NCBI GenBank assembly: GCA_905235135.1
Contig: CAJOKR010000048.1
Coordinates: 1 to 36,439, forward strand
Direction: 5' to 3'
From: an uncultured Bacteroidales bacterium
GTDB lineage: Bacteria; Bacteroidota; Bacteroidia; Bacteroidales; WCHB1-69
DNA length: 36,439 nt
Below the pieces are notes generated by a model. The model did not search any database and had not been told where the DNA came from. It was given only the letters and a program-made list of their open reading frames with translations. A program made the translations under genes and the position numbers. Within the stretch, counting starts at the first letter, position 1. Every line of letters starts with the position of its first letter. Below, piece by piece: positions 1 to 7,200 of the stretch.

Positions 1-157
1 GTTGAGGGTTTAAGGTTTAAGGTTGAGGGTTTAAGGTTTAAGGTTGAGGGTTTAAGGTTTAAGGTTGAGGGTTTAAGGTTTAAGGTTGAGGGTTTAAGGG
101 TTAAGGGTTAAGGTTGAGGGTTTAAGGTTTAAGGGTTAAGGTTGAGGGTTGAGGTTG
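1..157. repeat. Heptamer simple-sequence array (array 1)
   Basis: About 22 tandem 7-bp units, mostly GGTTTAA alternating with GGTTGAG, with some GGGTTAA near the right end. They group into a 21-bp higher-order period (two GGTTTAA to one GGTTGAG). The G-rich strand is the plus strand. The array runs off the left edge of the window, so its full length is unknown. It ends in an A-tract just before the promoter region of the gene at 246. Confidence 0.95.
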
Positions 158-200
158 AAAAAAATATTTTGGAGTTTACAATAACTTTATCATATCATCG

Positions 201-233
201 TTTAATGGATGATTGTAAAACTTAATACTTTAA
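201..233 (+). promoter_or_regulatory. Possible promoter of the four-helix-bundle gene
   Basis: TTTA (201-204) is followed after 21 bases by TACTTTAA (226-233). This is a near match to the Bacteroidota pattern TTTG-N19-21-TAnnTTTG, with A instead of G in both elements. It lies 12 bases before the ATG at 246. The region is AT-rich, so a chance match is possible. Confidence 0.3.
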
Positions 234-245
234 AAATAAAATATT

Positions 246-653
246 ATGGAAGAAAACAAATTTTCATTTGAAAAACTGGATGTTTACCGTGATGCAAGGT
301 TGTTAGTAAAACAAATCTATGAATTGCAAAAGAAATTACCATCAGAAGAAAAATACGCTTTAGGGTCTCAAATCAGACGAGCTGCGGTATCAATAACTGC
401 TAACATAGCTGAAGGATGTGGTAGGTTTTCCTTAAAAGAAAAGGTATATTTTATTGGCATATCCTTTGGCTCTTTAATGGAGGTCTTTAGCGAACTGCAA
501 AATGCTGTCGATTTAGGGTATCTATCTGAAATAACTTTGGAAAAACTACGACCTCAATTCATACATATTTCCAAAATGCTATCAGGCTTACGAAATTTCT
601 ACATTTCCGAACTCAACAAAACAACATCAAGACCCACCTTCCATAAACCTTAA
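246..653 (+). CDS. Four-helix-bundle protein (23S rRNA intervening-sequence protein family)
   Basis: 135 residues, the usual length for this family. The recognisable core is FEKLDVYRDARLLVKQIYEL near the N-terminus, then the family signature LGSQIRRAAVSITANIAEG (about residues 39-57), and a third and fourth helix ending in LSGLRNFY. The family was first noted in intervening sequences of 23S rRNA genes but occurs widely as solitary genes; its biochemical role is unknown. The gene is clearly more AT-rich than the ugd gene next to it. It is flanked by heptamer arrays in opposite orientation. The last codons (His-Lys-Pro-stop, CATAAACCTTAA) are themselves written in the right-hand inverted heptamers, so the C-terminus and stop codon come from the repeat. 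No rRNA is visible nearby. The family call is firm and any function is not. Confidence 0.85.
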   Translation: MEENKFSFEKLDVYRDARLLVKQIYELQKKLPSEEKYALGSQIRRAAVSITANIAEGCGRFSLKEKVYFIGISFGSLMEVFSELQNAVDLGYLSEITLEKLRPQFIHISKMLSGLRNFYISELNKTTSRPTFHKP

Positions 654-670
654 ACCTTAAACCTTAAACT
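642..670. repeat. Inverted heptamer units closing the four-helix-bundle gene
   Basis: Three to four copies of TTAAACC, the reverse complement of the GGTTTAA units in arrays 1, 2 and 3. They overlap the last codons and stop of the upstream gene and end 4 bases before the stop codon of ugd, which lies on the opposite strand. This is the only place in the window where the C-rich strand of the heptamer is on the plus strand. Confidence 0.85.
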
Positions 671-673
671 ATT

Positions 674-1981
674 TTAATCGCGTTTGAAAATATCTCGTGT
701 GTAAACTTTATCGTTGACGTCATCGAGGCAGGAATCGTAGCGGTTGGCGATGATGGCCTGGCTCATGGACTTGAACTTCGCGAGGTCGTTCACCACGAGG
801 CTGCCGAAGAAGGTGGTGCCGTCGGGGAGGGTGGGTTCGTAGATGATGACCTCCGCGCCCTTGGCCTTGACGCGCTTCATCACCCCTTGGATGCTGCTCT
901 GGCGGAAGTTGTCGCTGTTGGATTTCATCGTAAGTCTATAGACCCCGATGACGCAGCGGCGTTCCTGGGCGGCATTGTACTGTCCGGCGTCGTAGTAGTC
1001 GTAATAGCCCGCTTTTTTGAGCACCTGGTCGGCGATGAAGTCCTTACGGGTGCGGTTGCTCTCCACAATGGCGCGGATGAGGTCTTCGGGCACATCCTCG
1101 TAGTTGGCGAGGAGCTGTTTCGTATCCTTGGGCAGGCAGTAGCCGCCGTAGCCGAAGCTCGGGTTGTTGTAGTGGCTGCCGATGCGCGGGTCGAGGCAGA
1201 TGCCGTCGATGATGGCCTGGGTGTCGAGCCCCTTGACCTCGGCGTAGGTGTCCAGCTCGTTGAAGTAGCTGACACGGAGGGCCAGGTAGGTATTGGCGAA
1301 GAGTTTCACCGCCTCGGCCTCCTTCATGCCCATGAAGATGGTCGGCACATCCTGCTTGATAGCGCCTTCCGCGAGCAGTTGGGCGAACTGGTGGGCCTTT
1401 TCGGTGAGCCAGTCGATGTTGGTAAGGGCGTTGATGGCCTCGTTCTCCTCCTCATAGTGTTCGCCGGGCATGAGCTTGGGACAGCCCACAATGATGCGGC
1501 TGGGGTAGAGGTTATCGTAAAGGGCCTTGCTCTCGCGCAGGAACTCGGGCGAGAAGAGGAGGTTGAACTTCTGCGCACCTTGCTTGCGGTACTTGACGTA
1601 CAGCGAGCGGGTGTAGCCCACGGGGATGGTGCTCTTGATGACCATCACCGCATCGGGGTTGACGCTGAGGACCAGGTCGATGACCTCCTCCACATGACTC
1701 GTGTCGAAGAAGTTCTTCTGCGGGTCGTAGTTGGTGGGGGCGGCGATGACCACGAACTCGGCATCGCGATAGGCGGCCGCCCCGTCGAGGGTGGCAGTGA
1801 GGTCGAGTTCCTTCTCGACGAGGTATTTCTCGATATACTCGTCCTGGATGGGCGATTTGCGGTTGTTGATAAGGTCCACCTTTTCGGGGATGACATCCAC
1901 GGCGGTGACATGATTGTGTTGCGCCAACAGGGTGGCGATACTAAGCCCGACATAGCCGGTGCCTGCTACTGCGATATTCAT
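674..1981 (-). CDS. ugd: UDP-glucose 6-dehydrogenase
   Basis: 435 residues. The enzyme oxidises UDP-glucose to UDP-glucuronate with two NAD+, in the cytoplasm, supplying acidic sugars for capsule or exopolysaccharide. The N-terminus [20 protein letters not shown] is the Rossmann NAD-binding loop (GxGYVG). KSTIPVGYT and LFSPEFLRE are the conserved central motifs. [14 protein letters not shown] contains the catalytic cysteine, Cys282. The C-terminal UDP-binding domain is complete. The shorter 388-residue-type enzymes of Gram-negatives resemble it best. The ATG is immediately preceded on the minus strand by the heptamer array, with no ribosome-binding site or promoter next to it. The nearest minus-strand promoter element is at 2403-2411, which would give a leader of about 420 nt through the array. 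A polysaccharide locus with further sugar genes lies at the other end of the window. Confidence 0.95.
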   Translation of the reverse strand: MNIAVAGTGYVGLSIATLLAQHNHVTAVDVIPEKVDLINNRKSPIQDEYIEKYLVEKELDLTATLDGAAAYRDAEFVVIAAPTNYDPQKNFFDTSHVEEVIDLVLSVNPDAVMVIKSTIPVGYTRSLYVKYRKQGAQKFNLLFSPEFLRESKALYDNLYPSRIIVGCPKLMPGEHYEEENEAINALTNIDWLTEKAHQFAQLLAEGAIKQDVPTIFMGMKEAEAVKLFANTYLALRVSYFNELDTYAEVKGLDTQAIIDGICLDPRIGSHYNNPSFGYGGYCLPKDTKQLLANYEDVPEDLIRAIVESNRTRKDFIADQVLKKAGYYDYYDAGQYNAAQERRCVIGVYRLTMKSNSDNFRQSSIQGVMKRVKAKGAEVIIYEPTLPDGTTFFGSLVVNDLAKFKSMSQAIIANRYDSCLDDVNDKVYTRDIFKRD

Positions 1982-2167
1982 GAGGGTTTAAGGTTGAGGG
2001 TTTAAGGTTTAAGGTTGAGGGTTTAAGGTTTAAGGTTGAGGGTTTAAGGTTTAAGGTTGAGGGTTTAAGGTTTAAGGTTGAGGGTTGAGGGTTTAAGGTT
2101 TAAGGTTGAGGGTTTAAGGTTTAAGGTTGAGGGTTTAAGGTTTAAGGTTGAGGGTTGAGGGGTTAAG
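1982..2167. repeat. Heptamer simple-sequence array (array 2)
   Basis: About 26 units of the same GGTTTAA/GGTTGAG/GGGTTAA heptamers, G-rich on the plus strand. The array begins directly at the ugd start codon (CATGAGGG on the plus strand), so on the minus strand it forms the immediate 5' flank of ugd. Its other end changes into an octamer array. Confidence 0.95.
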
Positions 2168-2239
2168 GGTTACGTGGTTAGGTGGTTACGTGGTTAGGTG
2201 GTTACATGGTTAGGCGGTTTCACAGTTAGGAGGTTAGGG
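2168..2239. repeat. Octamer array continuing array 2
   Basis: Nine 8-bp units of the form GGTTANNN: GGTTACGT and GGTTAGGT alternate as a 16-bp dimer, then GGTTACAT, GGTTAGGC, GGTTTCAC, AGTTAGGA and GGTTAGGG. The change from a 7-bp to an 8-bp period happens without a gap. The same octamers (GGTTACAC, GGTTAGGC) flank array 3 near 10.1-10.3 kb. Confidence 0.9.
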
Positions 2240-2293
2240 GTTGGTGGGGTGAGGGCAATTCTTTTATTCCTCCTTGCGTGTGCAAGAAGTGAC

Positions 2294-2400
2294 AAAAAAG
2301 GGGATTCCAGAAAAAGAAGTTCTTTTCGGAACCTGGGGTCGCCATCTGACCCAGCGGCACTTACCCACCACCCTACAGAAAGTGGATGATACTTTCTGCG
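2294..2400 (-). ncRNA. Candidate structured RNA or ugd leader with its own promoter and terminator
   Basis: A minus-strand promoter element (2403-2411) is followed within a few bases by three consecutive stem-loops. The first is CAGAAAGT/ACTTTCTG (2376-2383 with 2391-2398, 7-nt loop). The second is CTGGGTC/GACCCCAG with one bulge (2333-2340 with 2348-2354). The third is an A/T-rich bulged hairpin, GGTTCC...GGAATCC (2302-2333). The third stem is followed by six T on the minus strand (2294-2299), the form of a Rho-independent terminator. That outlines a transcript of roughly 105 nt. No convincing ORF is present. It could be a free small RNA or an attenuator-type leader of ugd. I do not recognise an Rfam family: it lacks the GGAA loop of SRP RNA, and 6S identity cannot be judged by eye. 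Confidence 0.5.
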
Positions 2401-2402
2401 CG

Positions 2403-2411
2403 GCAAAGATA
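2403..2411 (-). promoter_or_regulatory. Promoter -7 element (TATCTTTGC)
   Basis: The reverse complement of 2403-2411 is TATCTTTGC, a full match to the Bacteroidota -7 consensus TAnnTTTG. I see no convincing TTTG at the -33 position. It points toward the candidate RNA and, further on, ugd. Confidence 0.65.
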
Positions 2412-2496
2412 CAAAATATTTTATTATGTGAGAATTTTTTTTGCAGGGGAAAATTTTGGTTGTTCGGTTTAAGTTGCGTGCCCTTGCGAGTCCCAG

Positions 2497-2594
2497 ATTC
2501 CGTTTGGCATACCTGCTCTCGCGAGCCACAGCCCGCCACACTCGTTCTCGCCTGCACTTGCGAGTTAACATCTCCCCTGACCGCCAAACGGAAT
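2497..2594. repeat. 12-bp inverted repeat in the gap between ugd leader and aroK
   Basis: ATTCCGTTTGGC (2497-2508) and its exact reverse complement GCCAAACGGAAT (2583-2594) enclose 74 bases rich in short GCGAG words. The sequence from about 2412 to 2660 otherwise holds no ORF I would support and no other recognisable signal. It lies just after the end of aroK. Confidence 0.6.
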
Positions 2595-2660
2595 GGAGGT
2601 GGCTCTTCCGTTAGTGCATGCAATCTGGTAACAACGGGGCGCAAGCCGTCAGGCACGCTA

Positions 2661-3128
2661 CTAAATCGATGGCGTGAGAATCTCGTGCGCGAGGAGATAG
2701 AAAGCCTCGCGCTCCGCTAAGGTGTTGTGTACGTATGCGCGGAGGTCGGGCTCGGAGAGGTGCTGGGTAAGAGGACGCTTCTTCTTGGAATGCAACAGAT
2801 GATCCACTAACTGTTCCTCGCTGAATTTCAGATAGACGCTGTGGGCACGGGAGTTGATGAGGGTCATGGCATCGTGATGGCAAGGGGTGCCGCCACCGGT
2901 GGCGATAACCGCATTGTCAGCCTCCAGGACCTCCTTCAGCGCAGCATACTCCAACGTCCGAAACGCCGGTTCCCCGTACCGTTGGAACAGCAGGGGAACC
3001 GCCGTGTGATATTTCTCCTCGATGTAAAGGTCCAGGTCGATGAAGGTCATACCCAACCGCTCGGCCATCCGCCTTCCAACGGTGGTCTTGCCTGCACCCG
3101 GAAATCCGACAAGAACTATGTTGTTCAT
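2661..3128 (-). CDS. aroK: Shikimate kinase
   Basis: 155 residues, slightly shorter than the usual 165-175. It phosphorylates shikimate at the 3-hydroxyl with ATP, the fifth step of the chorismate pathway. The Walker A loop is GFPGAGKTT (residues 8-16). The shikimate-binding Asp lies in FIDLDLYIE, the arginine in FRTLEYAAL, and the glycine-rich shikimate loop is ATGGGTPCH (about residues 76-84). The lid region contains KKRPLTQ. The ATG is supported by the canonical NNIVLVGFPGAGKTT beginning and by the gap to the downstream gene. It lies 12 bases before a 30-bp palindrome that separates it from elbB on the same strand, so the two may be co-transcribed from the promoter upstream of elbB. Confidence 0.93.
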   Translation of the reverse strand: MNNIVLVGFPGAGKTTVGRRMAERLGMTFIDLDLYIEEKYHTAVPLLFQRYGEPAFRTLEYAALKEVLEADNAVIATGGGTPCHHDAMTLINSRAHSVYLKFSEEQLVDHLLHSKKKRPLTQHLSEPDLRAYVHNTLAEREAFYLLAHEILTPSI

Positions 3129-3140
3129 GGGATTTGGAAT

Positions 3141-3170
3141 TGTAGGGGCGAATAATTATTCGCCCCTACA
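3141..3170. repeat. Perfect 30-bp palindrome overlapping the elbB stop codon
   Basis: TGTAGGGGCGAATAA followed by its exact reverse complement TTATTCGCCCCTACA. The right arm contains the TAG stop codon of elbB (3166-3168, minus strand). It shares the outer pattern TGTAGnGnCG with the palindromes at 4176-4201, 20157-20184 and 23605-23632. It can fold into a strong hairpin in RNA from either strand, but it has no adjacent T-tract. Confidence 0.9.
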
Positions 3171-3813
3171 TGACCTGCAACATGGATTTCACCAGATTAT
3201 CCGCGCAATCGGCGATGTCGCTGATGCGGGCAGGGAGCATGTAGCAGGGGGTGGTGAAAACTTTGTTGGCGATGTCGGCGCAGACACCTTTCTGGACGGT
3301 GATCTCGTGTTTCGTGCCGAAGGATTCCACGTTGCGGATCGTGCCGGGGTCACTGCCCACGGTGATGGTAACATCACCCAACACTTTGGCAATCATCACA
3401 GGAGCGATACAAAGGGCACCCACGGGTTTCCCGGCATTGTGGAAGGCGCGGATGACAGCCGCCACATCCTCTCGGACGGTGCAGTTCGCACCCTCGTACG
3501 CGTAGGTGAAGAGGTTCTTGGCGGAACCGTTGCCGCCGGGGAAAACCAGGGCGTCGAAATCCTCCACGCGACATTCCTCAATGGGTTTCACGTTGCCGCG
3601 GGCGATGCGCGCCGCCTCCAAAAGCATGTTGCGCCGCTCGTCCATCGGCTGTCCGGTGACATGGTTCACGACATGGTATTGCCAGTCGTCGGGAGCGAAA
3701 ATCTGGTATTCACCGCCGTTGCGGTCAATGGCCAAAAGGGTCATCACGGATTCATGTATCTCGCTGCCGTCCAACGTGCCGCAGCCGCACAGTATTACTG
3801 CAAATTTTTTCAT
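3166..3813 (-). CDS. elbB: Isoprenoid biosynthesis glyoxalase ElbB (DJ-1/PfpI superfamily)
   Basis: 215 residues, the usual ElbB length. The start MKKFAVILCGCGTLDGSEIHE is canonical. It is chosen over a longer open frame reaching 4101, because that extension is low-complexity and lies upstream of the promoter. GALCIAPVMIAKVLG carries the nucleophile-elbow cysteine of the DJ-1/PfpI fold, and FPGGNGSAKNLFTYA and GTKHEI are further family motifs. The protein is cytoplasmic. It was named from effects on isoprenoid synthesis in E. coli and has weak glyoxalase activity there; its physiological substrate is uncertain. The promoter element TATCTTTGC lies 27 bases upstream. The TAG stop lies inside a 30-bp palindrome, so the last sense codon directly joins the repeat. 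Confidence 0.92.
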   Translation of the reverse strand: MKKFAVILCGCGTLDGSEIHESVMTLLAIDRNGGEYQIFAPDDWQYHVVNHVTGQPMDERRNMLLEAARIARGNVKPIEECRVEDFDALVFPGGNGSAKNLFTYAYEGANCTVREDVAAVIRAFHNAGKPVGALCIAPVMIAKVLGDVTITVGSDPGTIRNVESFGTKHEITVQKGVCADIANKVFTTPCYMLPARISDIADCADNLVKSMLQVM

Positions 3814-3839
3814 AATGAGGGTGGTTTTAGAAATCGGGG

Positions 3840-3848
3840 GCAAAGATA
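3840..3848 (-). promoter_or_regulatory. Promoter -7 element of elbB (TATCTTTGC)
   Basis: The reverse complement of 3840-3848 is TATCTTTGC, 27 bases before the elbB ATG. This supports the short start for elbB. The -33 box is not clear. Confidence 0.7.
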
Positions 3849-3917
3849 GGATTTTTTGGGTTACGACAACGACAACCTGCACGTTATCGAAAGGGGCGAC
3901 GCCGCAGGAGCAGGCGG

Positions 3918-3988
3918 TGGCGAGGTGGGGGTTCCGCCGCCTCCTGACAACACGCACTGGCGAGATAGAGGTTCCGCCGCCTCCTGAC
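3918..3988. repeat. Two-copy 40-bp tandem repeat upstream of elbB
   Basis: Positions 3918-3948 and 3958-3988 are 31-bp copies differing at three positions, set at a 40-bp period. Both end in GTTCCGCCGCCTCCTGAC. They lie upstream of the elbB promoter, in a 394-bp gap (3814-4207) that I judge to be non-coding. Confidence 0.85.
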
Positions 3989-4020
3989 GTCGGCAGCGGA
4001 ATGACGGGCCACCGAAGGAA

Positions 4021-4099
4021 CAAAAAAGGGAAAAAGAAGGGCGGCGGGTGAGGGCGTTCCGTTGCCAGACACCTTTTCTTCGCCGCCCTTCTTTTTCCC
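4021..4099 (-). terminator. 19-bp perfect inverted repeat, probable minus-strand terminator
   Basis: Left arm 4028-4046 (GGGAAAAAGAAGGGCGGCG) is exactly complementary to the right arm 4081-4099, with a 34-base loop. On the minus strand the hairpin is followed by six T (4022-4027). Weaker outer arms extend the symmetry: about 3987-4003 against 4124-4140, both containing GGAATGAC or its complement. It probably shields the elbB promoter from transcription coming from the large gene upstream. Confidence 0.6.
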
Positions 4100-4169
4100 A
4101 TGTGTCACCTTAGTGCGCCATCGTCGTCATTCCGCCGGCGACAACAGGAGCTGGCGGAAACTCAAATAC

Positions 4170-4201
4170 AAAAAAAGAGACGCGGCACGCCGCGTCTCTA
4201 C
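4170..4201 (-). terminator. Rho-independent terminator of the DUF2723 gene
   Basis: The stem AGAGACGCGG (4176-4185) pairs with CCGCGTCTCT (4190-4199) over a 4-base loop. On the minus strand it is followed by a run of seven T, a textbook terminator, 7 bases after the stop codon at 4208. Its GTAGAGACGC arm is the same as in the palindromes at 20157 and 23605, so it looks like a member of that repeat family in which one arm has become a T-tract. Confidence 0.85.
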
Positions 4202-4207
4202 AGGGGG

Positions 4208-7200
4208 TTATTCGTTGTCAGCCATTTCGCCGTCAGGCTCCTCGGGGGCGGGTTGCTCCCGGCGGTCCATGCCGTTGTAGAACTGGCGGAAGGCGGCGCC
4301 CATCTCGGGGGAGAGCGCGCTGATCATGTCGATCTGCGAGGTGGCGATGCCCTGGATCTTCTGGGCCGTGGCGTTGTCGCCGATCATATCGGCAACCTCC
4401 CTCAGCTGATGCAGCTCCTGGAGGGAGCCGGCCACCGACTGCTGGTCGAATTCGGCCTTGCGCAGCTGCGCGGCGATGGAACTCTGCAGCGACTTGGCAT
4501 AATTCTCCGCCACATTGTTGATCTTCAGCTCTTTATAGCGATTCGTCAGGCTGTTGTCCGGATACTTGATGTTGTTCATCATGTAGTGCAGGAACAGGAA
4601 GTCGTAATGGATATCGCTGCTGCGGTAGTTGAGCGTACGCTCGTCGCAGTTGTTGTACCAGTTGAAGAGCGCGACCTGCTCGTCGAAGATCTTGTTGGCC
4701 ATCTTCATGCCCTCCTGGTTGGCGGCATCGGTGCCCACGCGGAAGAAGTCCTCCATGTAGGTGAGACAGCCGTGGGTGTAGCCGTAAATGTTGGACATCA
4801 CCGCCACATACGGGAAGTTCTCGTCGGGCAGCACCTCGTTACCGTGCTTCAGCACCTTGAGGGCCTTGTCCTTGTCGCCCTCCACGATGAGCTGCTCAGC
4901 CAAACGGGCGTAGAGACGGCGCATCAGCGGCACCAAACGGGTGTTGTCCTCGCTGTGGTAGAGACTCAGGTCGTTGAAACCACCCCATGCATACGGATAG
5001 GCCTCGTGTTTCACACCCGGGTTCTTGATGGGATCCAGACGGCTGTGGTCGTCGAAGACCTCCATCAGGTTGTGGTAGAGACGGTCGGAGTTGATGCGGC
5101 CGGTCTCGCCGTAGGAGCGAGAATCGTTGCGGATGGGGACCAGACGGTAGGCGAAGCCCTCTAACTGGAAGTAGTTCTCCAAACCGAGGTAAGCCTCAGC
5201 ACCGGCGGTGGAAGCGTAGTAAATCGGGCGCTCCCAGTTGTTGTTCACCAGGATGTCCATCATCACGATGTAAGCCTTGGTAAGCGGGTTCACGCCGTTG
5301 GTCTTCATATTCCACATCAGGCGATCCACCACGAGGTCTGCATCTTCAGGAGCCACGGTACCGTTGGCCAGCACCTTGGCCTTATCCACCGGCAGCGAGA
5401 AGCTGGCGGGGATAGGACGGCCGTTGGTCGGGTAGCCGCTGTTCTGCTTCAGCAAGAAGAGGCTCCGCGTGTTGTCGAAGGAGGAGGACTTCACATAGTC
5501 CATCACCGCCTTCAAATCCACATACTGGTTGCCAGCAGCCTCCAAGTAGAGCACGTCGCGGGTACCGTCCTTGTACTGATCCCAGGTCATGGAAATCGGT
5601 AGCGGGTCAGATTCGTAGGCCTTGCGCTTCATCTGATCCACATACCAGCTGGTACTCAACAACATAAGGTTACAAACACGCACGTCGGTACGGTAGCCTT
5701 CCACCTCCTGGGCGTACCAAAGCGGGAAGGTGTCGTTATCGCCGAGGGTGAAGAGGATGGCGTTGGGCTCGCACGAATCGAGGTAGTTCTTCGCCACCGC
5801 CAAAGCCGTATAACGGTCGGAACGGTCATGGTCGTGCCAGTTTTCCTTGGCCATCACGCAGGGCACCAAACCGATGCAAATCAGCGTGGTAAGCACGGCA
5901 CCTGCCGTCTGCACACTCTTGCTCTGCAGCTTCTCGAACAGACGGTAAATGCCTAACACACCGAAACCTACCCACATGGCGAAGGCGTAGAACGAGGCGG
6001 CGAACGCATAGTCACGCTCACGCGGCTGGAAGGCATACATATTCAGATATATGGCAATGGCCAGACCGGTCATCACGAACAGCATGAAGACCACGAAGGA
6101 GTGTTTGCTGTCGTTTTTCGTTTGGAAGATGAGACCCACCAATCCCAACAGCAGCGGGAGGAGGTAGTACTTGTTATGGCCGGGACGCTCCATAGAGGAG
6201 GGCATATCCTTGAGATTGCCGACCATCGGGTTGTCGATGGCGCCGATGCCGGAAATCCAGTTGCCGTTCTGATAGTCGCCGTGACCTTGCAGGTCGTTCT
6301 GGCGGCCGGCGAAGTTCCACATAAAGTAACGCCAGTACATGTAGCCTAACTGGTAGGTATGGAAGAACTTGATGTTCTGCTGCCAGGTGGGGGTGCCGCC
6401 GCGGACCAGCAGTCTGCGGTTCTCCTTGTCGGAGGGGCTGTCGGTGTTGTAACGGTCATTGAGCCAGTCGATGTACTGCGACCGTTTCTCGGACGACCAC
6501 ATGCGCGGGAAGAACATACAGCCTTTGGGGTCGTATTCGGGAATGCTGCCCTTACGCGGGTCGGAAACCTCGTAACGTTTGGTGTCCTCGTTGCGGTAGT
6601 AAATCGGGCTGCCGTCCTTCATGCGGATGACGCGGGTATTGTAGCTCTGTCCATAGACCAACGGGTTAGAGCCATACTGCTCACGGTTCAGGTAAGAAAG
6701 CAGCGACACGGCATCCTCGGGGCTGTTCTCGTCGATGGTCGGGTTGGCGTTGGAACGGATGACCAGCGTCATAAAGGTGGAGTAACCGATGATGAGCATC
6801 ATCAGCGAGAAAGCGCTGATGGAGATGACCGGTTTGTTGCGTTTATAGCCGTACCAGATGCCCCAGCCGATGATGGCGGCGACTAACAGGAAGAAGAAAA
6901 GAACGCCGGAGTTGAAGGGCAGATGCAAGGTGTTGACGAAGAAGAGGTCGAACTTGCCGGAGAGGTTCACCACCTGCGGCACGACGCCCCAGAGGATGAA
7001 TCCCAGCAGCGCGACCGAGATAATCAGCGAGAGGGTGACGCCCCATTCGGCCTTGGAGGTCAGCGCGCCGCGTTTGCCGCAGAAGATGAGCAGCGGGGTG
7101 GTGACAAACAGCCAGATGAGAATCATCCACATCGGGGAGCAGAAGATGCCGAATGCGAACGCCATCAGCGCGAATGCCATCAGGGCACCGAGATGGGTGG

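Noticed and set aside
1..157. CRISPR array
   Set aside because: The repeats are uninterrupted heptamers without unique spacers, and no cas genes are present.
887..2005. Long plus-strand open frame opposite ugd
   Set aside because: It is antisense to a clear UDP-glucose dehydrogenase, has low-complexity Val/Gly/Glu-rich content and no recognisable domain; a GC-rich shadow frame.
2274..2720. Small protein genes in the gap between ugd and aroK
   Set aside because: Several overlapping frames on both strands exist, none with a start context or recognisable sequence; they cover the hairpins and promoter element.
3814..4101. N-terminal extension of elbB to 311 residues
   Set aside because: The extension is low-complexity, covers the promoter element, tandem repeat and inverted repeat, and lies before the canonical ElbB start.
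4100..5164. 354-codon plus-strand open frame opposite the DUF2723 gene
   Set aside because: Antisense to conserved coding sequence, with Val/His-rich composition typical of shadow frames.
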